A stretch of DNA of 64,000 bases from Bradyrhizobium sp. JYMT SZCCT0180 (GCF_018130165.1 NZ_JAFCLZ010000016.1:1-64000), one strand, 5' to 3'. Counted from the first letter of the stretch, positions 35,907-44,515 are shown. Notes: generated by a model not told the origin, from the letters alone. Made by a program: numbers and translations.

Positions 35907-36374
35907 CTATGCCGCCTTCAAACTCTCGAGCGCGGCCTGCGGCGTGTTGCGAAAGCTGATGGCGAGGCGGTTGTAGGCGTTCATCATGCCAATCGCGATC
36001 GTGAGGTCGACGAGCTCTCGCTCCTCGAACACGGCGCGGGCGGCCTGATAGGCCTGATCCGGCACCCCGGTATCGGCGACACGGGTCACGGTCTCGGCCC
36101 ATGCCAGCGCGGCGCGTTCGCGCTCATCGAACAAATTGCCGGCTTCCGCCCAGGCCTGCAGCAGCGCGAGCTTCTCGATCTTCTGCCCCTTCTTGAGCAG
36201 GTCGCGGGTGTGCATGTCGAGGCAATAGGCGCAGTTGTTGATCTGGGAAATCCGCAAGTAGACCAGGTCGACCAGCACGGGTGAAAGGCCGCTCTGCATG
36301 ACGTAGCCGTAGACGCCGCCCAGCGCTTTCACGCCTGCCGGTGCAACATGGTTGTAGTCCAATCGTTTGCTCAT
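35907..36374 (-). CDS. AhpD-like / carboxymuconolactone decarboxylase-family protein
   Basis: A 155-aa protein of the alkylhydroperoxidase AhpD fold. The redox pair C48-A-Y-C51 with H55 (NNCAYCLDMH) is intact, so peroxide or organic-hydroperoxide reduction is plausible. The FDERERAALAWAETVT helix is typical. It is the last gene of a three-gene minus-strand run (SDR, DUF417, AhpD) divergent from a LysR gene. A ggagc site precedes the ATG. Confidence 0.85.
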   Translation of the reverse strand: MSKRLDYNHVAPAGVKALGGVYGYVMQSGLSPVLVDLVYLRISQINNCAYCLDMHTRDLLKKGQKIEKLALLQAWAEAGNLFDERERAALAWAETVTRVADTGVPDQAYQAARAVFEERELVDLTIAIGMMNAYNRLAISFRNTPQAALESLKAA

Positions 36375-36405
36375 GTTCTTGCTCCATCTTGTCTGGAAAG
36401 GTTGC

Positions 36406-36927
36406 TCATTTGCGAATGACGGTTTTCAGCGAGTCGACGAACACCCAGAACGAGGCGGCGAACAGGCCGACATCTTTCAGGAGGAACTGGCCGGGCGCGA
36501 CCGAGATCGCGGGGAAGCCGAGCTCCGGCACGACGACGCCGGGCGTCGAGATCATGAAGCTGAGGGTCGTGACGAAGAGTCCGGCCGAGAGAACGCCGCC
36601 GGCCGCGGAAAAGATCGGGCTCGCCAGTCTGAGGGCGATCAAGAGTCCGATGCTGAGTTCGACAAAACCGAGGAAGGTGGAGAAGCCGCGGACCGAAAGC
36701 AGGGCATAGAACCAGCCGACGAGCGGGCTGTTCTCCACCAGCGGCACCAGCCCGTTGGCCTCGTATTGCGTAAACTTCATCCCGCCGAACCAGGCGTAGA
36801 TGACCGCGAGCGAGACGTAGAGGCCGGCGCGGCTGACCGGTTCGGCGTAGGTGAGCAGGTCTTCGGCATGATCGCGCCAGCTGGAGACAGCGCGTGGTGC
36901 CGTGAGCTGAGTTGCAATGTATGACAT
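36406..36927 (-). CDS. DUF417 (YkgB/RclC-like) membrane protein
   Basis: A 173-aa inner-membrane protein with four hydrophobic segments. Segments seen are YAWFGGMKFTQYEANGLVPLVENSPLVGW, a middle pair around FVELSIGLLIAL, and TLSFMISTPGVVVPELGFP, all DUF417 marks. E. coli RclC, part of the hypochlorite response, belongs to the same family. Start: ATG after cggag. It is the middle gene of the cassette, between the SDR and AhpD genes. Confidence 0.83.
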   Translation of the reverse strand: MSYIATQLTAPRAVSSWRDHAEDLLTYAEPVSRAGLYVSLAVIYAWFGGMKFTQYEANGLVPLVENSPLVGWFYALLSVRGFSTFLGFVELSIGLLIALRLASPIFSAAGGVLSAGLFVTTLSFMISTPGVVVPELGFPAISVAPGQFLLKDVGLFAASFWVFVDSLKTVIRK

Positions 36928-36991
36928 GGTGAACTCCGTTTTCAGGGTTGTGGTTTCAATTCGATGTTCGGCTGAACTTGTTGCGCGTCGC

Positions 36992-37813
36992 CTAGGCGCT
37001 GACGCGCTCGTGGTTGCGCAAATTGTAGCGGGGGGCCGGGATGGCGCTCGAAATCTTGTCCGACATCGCGCGGCGCGCCGCCTCATAACGATCCCATTCC
37101 GCCTGGTTGGGCAGCGACGGGATGGTCACGGTCTCGCCAAGGTCGAGGCCCGCGAGAGCAGCGTCGACCAGGTCGTTGGCCGACATCACGATCTGCTGCG
37201 GCAAATGATGAACCGGCATGCCGGCGACATCCCAGAATTCGGTGGCCGTGGCGCCCGGCAGAACCGCCTGCACGCGGACGCCCTTGTCGGCGAGCTCGTG
37301 AACCAGCGAGTGGTTGAACGCGAGCACGAATGCTTTCGTGCCGCCATAGACACCGTTCAGCACCTCCGGCGCGATCGCGACGATCGATGAAATGTTGATG
37401 ATCGTGCCGTTGCCGCGGGCAACAAATCCCGGCGCCGCCGCATAGGTCAGGCGCGTCAGCGCGGTGACGTTCAGGCTGATCATGTCGTCCATCTTGTCGA
37501 CGTCGGAGGAAACCAGCGGACCGGTGGCGCCGACGCCCGCATTATTGACCAGCATGGAGATGCCGGCGTTGGTCCGCAGGATGTCCCCGACGCGCTCAAG
37601 ATCCGCAGCGACGGTGAGATCGGCTTCGACCGTCTCGACCTTGCGGCCGGTGTCGCCCGCGATCCGGCGCGCAAGGGCGGCGAGCCGATCCTTGTTGCGG
37701 GCCACCAGAATGAGGTCATGGCCGCGCTTCGCCAGCCGGTCGGCGTAGATTGCGCCGATGCCGGTTGATGCGCCGGTGATGAGGGCGATGCCTTTGGTTT
37801 GGATCGAGGTCAT
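36992..37813 (-). CDS. Short-chain dehydrogenase/reductase
   Basis: A 273-aa classical SDR. The cofactor loop TGASTGIG is at residues 13-20, NNAG at 90-93, and the Ser-Tyr-Lys set is S142/S143, Y156 and K160. The substrate is unknown. The ATG has a good aggag site. It is the first gene of the cassette and is divergent from the LysR gene, whose product probably controls it. Confidence 0.88.
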   Translation of the reverse strand: MTSIQTKGIALITGASTGIGAIYADRLAKRGHDLILVARNKDRLAALARRIAGDTGRKVETVEADLTVAADLERVGDILRTNAGISMLVNNAGVGATGPLVSSDVDKMDDMISLNVTALTRLTYAAAPGFVARGNGTIINISSIVAIAPEVLNGVYGGTKAFVLAFNHSLVHELADKGVRVQAVLPGATATEFWDVAGMPVHHLPQQIVMSANDLVDAALAGLDLGETVTIPSLPNQAEWDRYEAARRAMSDKISSAIPAPRYNLRNHERVSA

Positions 37814-37868
37814 GTCGGTCTCCTGGAATTCGGGGTTGGGGGCAGTCCGTTGCTGTGTGTTCGTAACT

Positions 37869-37919
37869 AGACCCTTCCGAAAATGATGGGTATCTGGTAA
37901 ATTCGAGAAAGACCCTTCC
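37869..37919. promoter_or_regulatory. Paired direct repeats between SDR and LysR genes
   Basis: agacccttcc occurs at 37869-37878 and again at 37910-37919, each followed by an A-rich stretch (gaaaa, aaaaaa). The 41-base spacing is close to four DNA turns, so one protein could bind both on the same face. It is a candidate site for the LysR protein, though it lacks a clear T-N11-A palindrome. Confidence 0.4.
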
Positions 37920-37937
37920 AAAAAATGGAAACATCCA

Positions 37938-38876
37938 ATGGACCGCTTCGAAGCCATGTCGCTGGTGCTGGCGGTTGCCGAGGCCGGCAGTTTGTCGGCT
38001 GCGGCGCGCCGGCAGAAAACGCCGCTCGCAACGGTCAGCCGGAAAGTGTCCGAGCTCGAAGCGCACCTGCAGACCAAGCTGTTCAACCGCTCGAGCCGTG
38101 CGCTCGTGCCGACGGATGCGGGCCGCTCCTACATCGCCGCAGCGAAACGGATTCTCGCCGACGTGGCGGAAGCCGAACGCACGGCGTCCGGCGAATACAC
38201 GACGCCGCGCGGAGACCTGATTGTGTCGTCGCCCTTTGCCTTTGGCCGGCTACATTTGGTGCCGGTGATGGCGGAGTTCGTGGCTGTCTTTCCGGAGGTG
38301 GACATTCAACTCGATTTGCAGGACCGGCCGGTCAATCTTGTTGAAGACCATGTCGACGTCGCGCTTCGGATCGGGACCCTCACCGACAGCAGCCTGATTG
38401 CGATCCGGATTGGAGAAATCCGCCGCGTGTTGTGCGCCAGTCCAGCGTATCTGAAATCGCGGGGGACGCCCAAATCCCCTGAAGACCTCTCCACACACGA
38501 CTGCGTCAGCTTCCTGCCGTTCCACTCGTCAACCACATGGACGTTCAAACGGGACCAGACCGAATATGTGGTGCCGGTGCGGTCGCGTCTCGTCTTGAAC
38601 AACCTTGAAGCGACCTGCGATGCCGCGCGCGCGGGTATGGGGATCGCCGCGGCATTCTCCTACCAACTTGCCGAATCGATCAAATCCGGAGAGCTCGTGC
38701 TGCTGCTGCAGGATTTTGAGCCGCCGCCGCTGCCTGTCAGCCTTGTGTACCCGCCCAACCGTTTCATGCCGGTCAAATTGCGGGCCTTCCTGGACTTCGC
38801 GCTGCCGCGCCTCAGAGCGCGCATTGGCGATCTGCCGAAACGTGCCGCACCGCGAGGGCGAGTTGGTTCTAATTGA
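37938..38876 (+). CDS. LysR-type transcriptional regulator
   Basis: A 312-aa regulator. The winged helix-turn-helix is residues 1-60 (AVAEAGSLSAAARRQKTPLATVSRKVSELE); the effector-binding domain starts near 90 (GDLIVSSPFAFGRLHLVPVMAEFVAVFPEVDIQLDL). It likely controls itself and the divergent SDR-DUF417-AhpD genes in response to an electrophile, quinone or oxidant; that trigger is inferred from the cassette. Its stop codon is followed immediately by the decayed methyltransferase fragment. Confidence 0.92.
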   Translation: MDRFEAMSLVLAVAEAGSLSAAARRQKTPLATVSRKVSELEAHLQTKLFNRSSRALVPTDAGRSYIAAAKRILADVAEAERTASGEYTTPRGDLIVSSPFAFGRLHLVPVMAEFVAVFPEVDIQLDLQDRPVNLVEDHVDVALRIGTLTDSSLIAIRIGEIRRVLCASPAYLKSRGTPKSPEDLSTHDCVSFLPFHSSTTWTFKRDQTEYVVPVRSRLVLNNLEATCDAARAGMGIAAAFSYQLAESIKSGELVLLLQDFEPPPLPVSLVYPPNRFMPVKLRAFLDFALPRLRARIGDLPKRAAPRGRVGSN

Positions 38877-39038
38877 GGAGCGGTTCAATCTTCGCTGCAG
38901 CGACCGCTTGGCCAATCCCGACGGCCGCATCCAGGCCGCCTTCAACGTGATCGGGCTGTCCGGCTGGGCGCCGCATGAAATCCAGACCGCTAGGCTCGGC
39001 GGAAGTCTCGAGGCAGCGGCAAAGCGGACGTCGAAACA
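38877..39038 (+). pseudogene. Decayed 3' fragment of a methyltransferase gene
   Basis: Translation of this stretch gives GRIQAAFNVIGLSGWAPHE and a SLEAAAKR ending, matching GRIRATCDVIWLSGWAPHE and SLEAAVKR at the C-terminus of the methyltransferase at 34972-35814. Over 38920-38988 versus 35680-35748 I count 61 identities in 69 bases. The copy has no start of its own and continues past the normal stop position. It is in the same orientation, so the two copies bracket 35815-38876. Confidence 0.78.
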
Positions 39039-39069
39039 GGTCTCTCGTACGAACAGCTTCTCCGCGCCA

Positions 39070-40365
39070 TCAGGACATTGCCTGCAGCAGGGCTGCGATC
39101 TTGATGGTCGCAAAGTTGGAGTAGGTGTCGGATATGGCGTAGGGCAAAATGATCTGGTCATTGTGGCGCATCGCGCCGCAGGTATAGACCACGTTGGGAA
39201 CATAGCCTTCGCGTTCTGACTGTTCGGGATGCAGCAACGGCTCGACCGAACGCGCCAGCACCTTGGACGGGTCTTTCTTGTCGAGCAGCGCCGCGCCGAT
39301 CGAATATTTCCGGACCGGACCGACGCCGTGGGTGAGCAGCAGCCAGCCTTCATCCAGCTCGATCGGCGATCCGCAGTTTCCGATCTGCACGAACTCCCAG
39401 GGGAATTGTGGTTTCAGGATCGCCTGACCGCCGTCCCACTGATGCAGGTCATCCGAATAGATCAGATAGAGGTTCTCATTATCCTGACGCGCGATCATGG
39501 CGTACTTGCCGTCGATCTTGCGCGGGAATAGCGCCATGCCCTTGTTGTGGGCCGCGGTCCCCTGCAGCGGCGACATTCGAAATGACAGGAAGTCGCTGGT
39601 CTCGATCAACTCCGATCGTATCGCTCTGCCGGTATAGGCGGTGAAGGTAGCGTAGTAAGTCTTGTGGTCACCATCGCTGAATTCGACGAAACGCGCGTCT
39701 TCGATGCCCTGGGATTGGGATGCGGTAACCGGAAATATCACGCGTTCGCTGATATCCTGTTCCTCCTTGAAGGTGATCTCAACCTCTTCGCCTGATGGTC
39801 CGGATACGCGACGTCCGACCCGGGGACTGGAGGCCAGCCGCGCGGTCGGATCGACGGCCAGGCTGCCGTCGGCGGCGATGGTGCCGGTGCGAAATGTCAG
39901 TGAAGACACGTGGCCTTCGCCAACGGCCCGGAGGCTGAGCACGAAGCGGAGACCGCCGTTCGGCGCGCCTGACTGATCGGGGTGCGGGACGATGCTGGGA
40001 TTGAACAGCGCCGAGGCTTCGAAGGAATATTCGTTCAGAAAATAAGCGCCGATCAATTGGCGCTGGACCTTGGAAAACGCGCCGTGAGCCGCCAGCGCCT
40101 GTTCCATGACGTCGGCACGGGCCTCGAACGTCTCCAGCAGGTTGCGATGCCGGCCCTGAAAGTTTTCCAGCACGTCGGCCAACAGATGAGCTGCGACCTT
40201 CGGGTCGAGTGCGAGAACGCGCTCGACGATATGGTTGGCGCGGGTCTTGTCGGTCGGGTTGAGGTCGCGTGGTTCAGTCGCGGGCTTGAACGGGCGTACG
40301 ATCACGCGCGCGGGGTCAGGGCGCAGATAGAGCGCCTGCCGATTCATGAAGGAGGCTTGCGACAA
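39070..40365 (-). CDS. Glycoside hydrolase family 130 (mannoside phosphorylase-like)
   Basis: A 431-aa protein of the GH130 five-bladed propeller fold. Typical segments are QALYLRPDPARVIVRPF near the start, GIEDARFVEF (with the probable catalytic Asp), SPLQGTAAHNKGMALFPRKI, and NCGSPIELDEGWLLLTHGVG. GH130 enzymes split beta-mannosides using phosphate and release mannose 1-phosphate; the linkage (beta-1,2 or beta-1,4) is not predictable here. The start is probably the TTG at 40365, which follows gagga; an ATG at 40347 lacks a site. It is the last gene of a manA-glycosyltransferase-GH130 operon. Confidence 0.85.
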   Translation of the reverse strand: MSQASFMNRQALYLRPDPARVIVRPFKPATEPRDLNPTDKTRANHIVERVLALDPKVAAHLLADVLENFQGRHRNLLETFEARADVMEQALAAHGAFSKVQRQLIGAYFLNEYSFEASALFNPSIVPHPDQSGAPNGGLRFVLSLRAVGEGHVSSLTFRTGTIAADGSLAVDPTARLASSPRVGRRVSGPSGEEVEITFKEEQDISERVIFPVTASQSQGIEDARFVEFSDGDHKTYYATFTAYTGRAIRSELIETSDFLSFRMSPLQGTAAHNKGMALFPRKIDGKYAMIARQDNENLYLIYSDDLHQWDGGQAILKPQFPWEFVQIGNCGSPIELDEGWLLLTHGVGPVRKYSIGAALLDKKDPSKVLARSVEPLLHPEQSEREGYVPNVVYTCGAMRHNDQIILPYAISDTYSNFATIKIAALLQAMS

Positions 40366-40398
40366 GGTGTCCTCGGTTCGCTGGAGAGAAAAATGTAC

Positions 40399-42681
40399 TC
40401 AGGCGCCGATGGCGCGAAGCGCCACGGGCGGTGTCACGCTGACGTTGACGCGCGCAAGCTGACGAATATCGGCAAGACCGAGCAGATAGGACACGACCGA
40501 CTCGCCGCCGCGGTTTTCGTTGGCGCGGTCGGGATGCAGTCCATCCCGGCAACTGCCGGTCTCGGGATCGACCAGTGCGATCGACAAATCGTTGCGGCCG
40601 AGAAACCAGGCGAAAACGTTGCTTGCGGTCGTCTTCCATTCGGCGTCGCCCTCCGCGCGCCAGGCGGTCAGGCAGGCCGCGATCGTCGCCGCTGCCTCTA
40701 CCGGCTGCTGGTCGAACGCGCGCGGCGGTTGGCGCAGTTCGCCAAAGCCGGTCGTGCCGACGGGACGGAAATGTCCCGTTGAAGCCGTTTGTTGTGTCAT
40801 CAGCCAACGGAGCGATCGCAATCCGGCAGCGAGATAAATCGGGCTTTGCGTGGCCATGCCTGTCAGCATCAAGGCTTGCGGCAGGCGCGCGTTGTCATAC
40901 GCCAGGCCTTCCTCGAACCACGTCCACTCCGGCGTCTCGACCGACGCGAGCCCCGCCATCAACCTGTCGGCGAGAAAATGTCGGATTTCCCGGGCGCGCG
41001 CATCATCGCGAACAACGGCGCAATAGCCGTCCAGACCCAGCAGGGTGAAAGCCAATGCGCGGGGTGAACTGAAAGCCTCGACGGCCGGCAATGCCTCGGC
41101 AAACAAGGCGGCCGCCCATCGGCGTCGCGACGGGCTTGCGTCCCTGCGCGCGCACTCACCCAGCGCCCATAATGTTCGCCCATGACTGTCTTCGGAGCCG
41201 CGATCTTCGAGCCAGGTTCGATTGAAGCCCATGAAATTGCGAAAGCGTCTGGTGTCCGGATTCCACGCATGCTGCACGAAGGCGGCAAACCGGGCCGTCA
41301 AAACTTCGGACAAGCGCGTTTCGCCCGGATTGTTAAGCGCGCACGCCAGCAACAAGGCGCGGGCATTGTCATCCACGCAATAGCCGTGGGCGCGATCGGG
41401 CACCGAATGCACCGCATGCTGGAACAGGCCGGTATCGTCGCACATGGAAAGAAAATGATCCAATTGCATGTCCGACGCCGCAGGGCTGTGCGCGATCGCG
41501 ACCGGACCGGTACGCGCCACCACCTTGAGCCAGTCACCATGGCGCGCGTGTTCGAAGGTGGCCATGTAACGTTCGGCCGTACGTTCCCATGTCATCGATC
41601 GGCTGATGGTGTAGGCACGCTCGCGCATTGCCTGCCGACGCGGGGCATTGGTGAGCAATTGCGCAATTTCCTTGCCGATCGCGACCGCGTTGCCGAAGGG
41701 AACGATGACGCCACGGCCGTCATCCAGCAGCTCCAGCGCGTGCCAATACGGCGTCGACACCACCGGCTTGCCCAATCCGAAGCTGTAGGCCAGCGTCCCC
41801 GACGTCATCTGCGCTTCGTTGAGATAGGGCGTGACGTAGACGTCGCACATCGAAATGAACTCTAACAATGTTGCCTGATCGACGAACTGGTCGAGGAAGA
41901 CGACATGGTTCTCGACGCCAAGTTCGCGCACGCGCGTCATCAGGCTGTCGCGATAGGCTTCACCCTGGTCGCGCACCAGATTTGGATGCGTCGCGCCGAG
42001 CACGACATAGACTGCGTCCGCGCGACGTTCCAGGATCAAGGGCATGGCGTCGATCATGACCTCGATGCCCTTGCTGGGGGAGAGCAGGCCGAACGTCAGA
42101 ATGACGGAGCGGTCGCTGAATCCGAGTTTGGCCTTTGCCGCGTCGGGCTCGACAAACGGAAAGTCGGGAATGCCGTGCGCGATCACCTCGATCTTGTTGT
42201 CCGGTACGCGATAAACGCTGCGCAGCATCTCGCGGCCCTTGTTGGCCATCACAATAATCTTCGAAGAAGCATCGACGATGCGCTCCATGACCGCACGCTG
42301 GGCGGCGGTCGGCTTGGCCAGCACCGTGTGCAGCGTGGTGATGACAGGCATGCTGAGGCGTGAAAGCAGTTCGAGGATGTGCCCGCCGGCTTCGCCACCG
42401 AAGATTCCGAATTCGTGTTGCAGGCAGACGACGTCGAACCGGCCGGCATTCAGGAACGCCGCGGCACGCACATAGTCTTCAATGGTGTCATCCTTGATCT
42501 GCAAGGCAACCGAAGCGGGATAGTCGTAGGCCTGTCCGTGGTCGTTCATTGCGACAATGCTGACCTCCAGATCCGGCCGTGAACTGGAGAGCGCGCGTTC
42601 CAGGTCGGTCGTGAAGGTGGCGATACCGCAGCGGCGGGGCAGCGAATTGCCGATGACGGCGATGCGGCGAAGCGGCGTCAT
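40399..42681 (-). CDS. Fused GT4 glycosyltransferase / alpha-alpha-barrel protein
   Basis: A 760-aa two-part protein. Residues 1-380 form a GT4 glycosyltransferase: RRCGIATFTTDLERAL at the start, HEFGIFGGEAGGH, FGLLSPSKGIEVMIDAM and the acceptor-side YLNEAQMTSGTLAYSFGLGKP. Residues 400-750 are a helical domain resembling glycosidase or epimerase barrels (HGYCVDDNARALLLACAL, MGFNRTWLEDRGSEDSHGRTLWALGE). It may build a mannose-containing glycan and trim or sense it. Its ATG overlaps the manA stop by four bases; GH130 follows after 33 bp. Confidence 0.82.
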   Translation of the reverse strand: MTPLRRIAVIGNSLPRRCGIATFTTDLERALSSSRPDLEVSIVAMNDHGQAYDYPASVALQIKDDTIEDYVRAAAFLNAGRFDVVCLQHEFGIFGGEAGGHILELLSRLSMPVITTLHTVLAKPTAAQRAVMERIVDASSKIIVMANKGREMLRSVYRVPDNKIEVIAHGIPDFPFVEPDAAKAKLGFSDRSVILTFGLLSPSKGIEVMIDAMPLILERRADAVYVVLGATHPNLVRDQGEAYRDSLMTRVRELGVENHVVFLDQFVDQATLLEFISMCDVYVTPYLNEAQMTSGTLAYSFGLGKPVVSTPYWHALELLDDGRGVIVPFGNAVAIGKEIAQLLTNAPRRQAMRERAYTISRSMTWERTAERYMATFEHARHGDWLKVVARTGPVAIAHSPAASDMQLDHFLSMCDDTGLFQHAVHSVPDRAHGYCVDDNARALLLACALNNPGETRLSEVLTARFAAFVQHAWNPDTRRFRNFMGFNRTWLEDRGSEDSHGRTLWALGECARRDASPSRRRWAAALFAEALPAVEAFSSPRALAFTLLGLDGYCAVVRDDARAREIRHFLADRLMAGLASVETPEWTWFEEGLAYDNARLPQALMLTGMATQSPIYLAAGLRSLRWLMTQQTASTGHFRPVGTTGFGELRQPPRAFDQQPVEAAATIAACLTAWRAEGDAEWKTTASNVFAWFLGRNDLSIALVDPETGSCRDGLHPDRANENRGGESVVSYLLGLADIRQLARVNVSVTPPVALRAIGA

Positions 42682-43613
42682 GTTCGCGGCTCCTTGGCGC
42701 CTTCAAGCTGCGGAACAGCAGGAGCCGCCGGATTGGCAGCGTTGCCCGGTGTTTCACCAAGCCGTTGCAACAGGGAATCGATCGGCCGGCTCGCCGGATA
42801 CGCGATCAAGGCGCTCAATCCGTGGCTGCCGACCTCGATGCTGGTGCGGCCGCCGGCGACGAAGACGGCCTCCCCGATCGAGGCCGCGGCCAGTCCAATG
42901 GCGGCGTGACCGCCGAGAACGAGAATCCAGGTCTCGGGTTCGGCAAGCAGCGCCCAGCTTGAACCCTCGGGGAGTTCAACGCGCTCGAGGACGAAATGCC
43001 GGCTGGCGACGAGAACCGTTCGGTCCGCAGTAAGGCGAGTCGGATTGCAGGGCGTTCGAAGCGGCCATGGGTGAGCGACTGCGACCCCGTCGTTTTCGTG
43101 CAATTCGCGCTGCCGGCCATAGTCGAACAGGCGGAATGTCGCGTCACTGCGCTGCTGAATTTCTGCGAGCACAATACCGGCGCCGATGGCGTGGATGGTG
43201 CCGGCCGGGATGTAGATGACGTCGTCTTTCGCAACCGGTCGCCAGTGCATCAGTTCGGTGATCGAACCGTCCCGGATGGACGCACGCAATTGCTGTGGCG
43301 TTACCTGGTGCTTCAGTCCAGCGCCGATCTGTGCGTCGGGCTGGGCCGAAAGGATATACCACGCTTCGCTCTTGCCGTTCGGCATCCCCATCGCGCGCGC
43401 GAAAGTGTCGTCCGGGTGAACCTGGATCGACAAGGGTTCGCTGGTGAACAGCAGCTTGAGGAGCAAGGCCGGGATAGGCGCATCCTCGGCGGCCCGCTCG
43501 AACCACAGCTCGCCGATCGCGTCACCAGACCCGTCAGTAGTGCTCCAGGGGTGCAGATCACGGACCCCCCAAGGCTTGTGGACGACCCGCACGGCGGCAT
43601 GTTCGGTAGGCAT
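42678..43613 (-). CDS. manA: Class I mannose-6-phosphate isomerase
   Basis: A 311-aa cupin-type isomerase joining fructose 6-phosphate and mannose 6-phosphate. The zinc motif QVHPDD is near residue 61, KSEAWYIL follows, and the second zinc region is IPAGTIHAIGAGIVLAEIQQ. It is shorter than E. coli ManA, as usual for this branch. It is the first gene of the operon and could supply mannose phosphates for the downstream glycosyltransferase, or recover mannose after GH130 action. Confidence 0.88.
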   Translation of the reverse strand: MPTEHAAVRVVHKPWGVRDLHPWSTTDGSGDAIGELWFERAAEDAPIPALLLKLLFTSEPLSIQVHPDDTFARAMGMPNGKSEAWYILSAQPDAQIGAGLKHQVTPQQLRASIRDGSITELMHWRPVAKDDVIYIPAGTIHAIGAGIVLAEIQQRSDATFRLFDYGRQRELHENDGVAVAHPWPLRTPCNPTRLTADRTVLVASRHFVLERVELPEGSSWALLAEPETWILVLGGHAAIGLAAASIGEAVFVAGGRTSIEVGSHGLSALIAYPASRPIDSLLQRLGETPGNAANPAAPAVPQLEGAKEPRT

Positions 43614-43967
43614 AGGATGTCCTGACCCATGACGCGCACGTCAGGGCGACGTGCCGTTGGCCGCTATCGTCGTTAGGATTTTGCGTGGCTAAGGCGTCGC
43701 GTATCCGGACAGGTGCTTCAAGCGTGTCGGATGCAGAGTGTTTCTTAGGTGGCTACTCCACCACGCGATTACAACCTGCCGCGGCCCGTTTACTCTCCTT
43801 CCGCCGCCGGGTCCGCCTTCCAATGCAAGGCTTGCGCCGGCAAAGGAAAGATCACGGACGCCGATTGATGGCGACCTACCAAGCCTGTTGCGCGACGTGG
43901 TCGCAGATAGAGCAGTTCCGAATGACCGTACTTGCGTGAACAACGAGACCCGTTCGTCGCGGTGGTC
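43614..43967. other. Gene-free gap upstream of manA
   Basis: In 354 bases I see no reading frame with a ribosome site or familiar motif and no strong palindrome. The manA promoter must lie here, but no clear boxes are visible. Confidence 0.4.
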
Positions 43968-44153
43968 TCAAGTGCCCGTTTCGTGCCGAATATCGTCCAT
44001 GTTGGTGTGATGGCGATACTCACATTTGCCGTCGTTCCAATCGATTTCAACGCCGCTCCAATCGACCGATAGAACCGTTCCTTTGTGCTTGCGACTGCCG
44101 TTCCAGGAGACCGGTTGCCCCAGCTTTAGCGCCTTTGATTCCTCTGTGAGCAT
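43968..44153 (-). CDS. Small hypothetical protein (61 aa)
   Basis: A 61-aa protein with the sequence pattern GQPVSWNGSRKHKGTVLSVDWSGVEIDWNDGK, which looks like a small SH3-like or KOW-like beta barrel. It is last in a run of three small minus-strand genes. No ribosome site is clear in front of the ATG, so the start may be different. Function unknown. Confidence 0.55.
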   Translation of the reverse strand: MLTEESKALKLGQPVSWNGSRKHKGTVLSVDWSGVEIDWNDGKCEYRHHTNMDDIRHETGT

Positions 44154-44189
44154 TTGATGAGCCTAATCTCCGTACCCGGCCTCCGGGAA

Positions 44190-44228
44190 AGAAGAACCCC
44201 GGCGCGGACCGGGAGGTTCGAGCCGGGG
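44190..44228 (-). terminator. Terminator-like hairpin after the 73-aa gene
   Basis: On the minus strand ccccggc (44228-44222) pairs with gccgggg (44203-44197), and the T-rich ttcttcttt follows. It would end the transcript of 44294-44515 before the next small gene. Confidence 0.5.
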
Positions 44229-44293
44229 CTGTTGAGCAGCATCGATTTGCCGAAAGAAGCTGCCGAACCTCCAGCAATGGAACTGGAAGGCCG

Positions 44294-44515
44294 TCATGTT
44301 TGGTCGAGGTTGGATGCTGGGGCGCCAGACTTCGGTCCCCAAGAGGGACGAGGCCCGGTCCATGCCGGGAGAGCATCCCATTCGGCCCATCGCATGCGGC
44401 GCTCCTCATTTCCAACCCTGACAAAAACGAAGGCAGCGTCATCACTGCCCGTTTTTGATCCGGCGAACATGGCCGGCACGCCATACGCGTTCCTGACAGT
44501 TGCTTTGTTGGCCAT
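44294..44515 (-). CDS. Small hypothetical protein (73 aa)
   Basis: A 73-aa protein, MANKATVRNAYGVPAMFAG at the start with VFVRVGNEERRMRWAEWDALPAW in the middle. The ATG is preceded by a perfect gggagg site seven bases away, the best evidence that it is real. It has no membrane segment. I do not recognise a family. A 46-aa membrane peptide gene lies 45 bp upstream on the same strand. Confidence 0.65.
   Translation of the reverse strand: MANKATVRNAYGVPAMFAGSKTGSDDAAFVFVRVGNEERRMRWAEWDALPAWTGPRPSWGPKSGAPASNLDQT

Noticed and set aside
34726..36102. A 458-codon frame antisense to the methyltransferase at 34972-35814
   Set aside because: It overlaps a well-supported gene, is rich in Arg and Gly as shadow frames are, and shows no domain.
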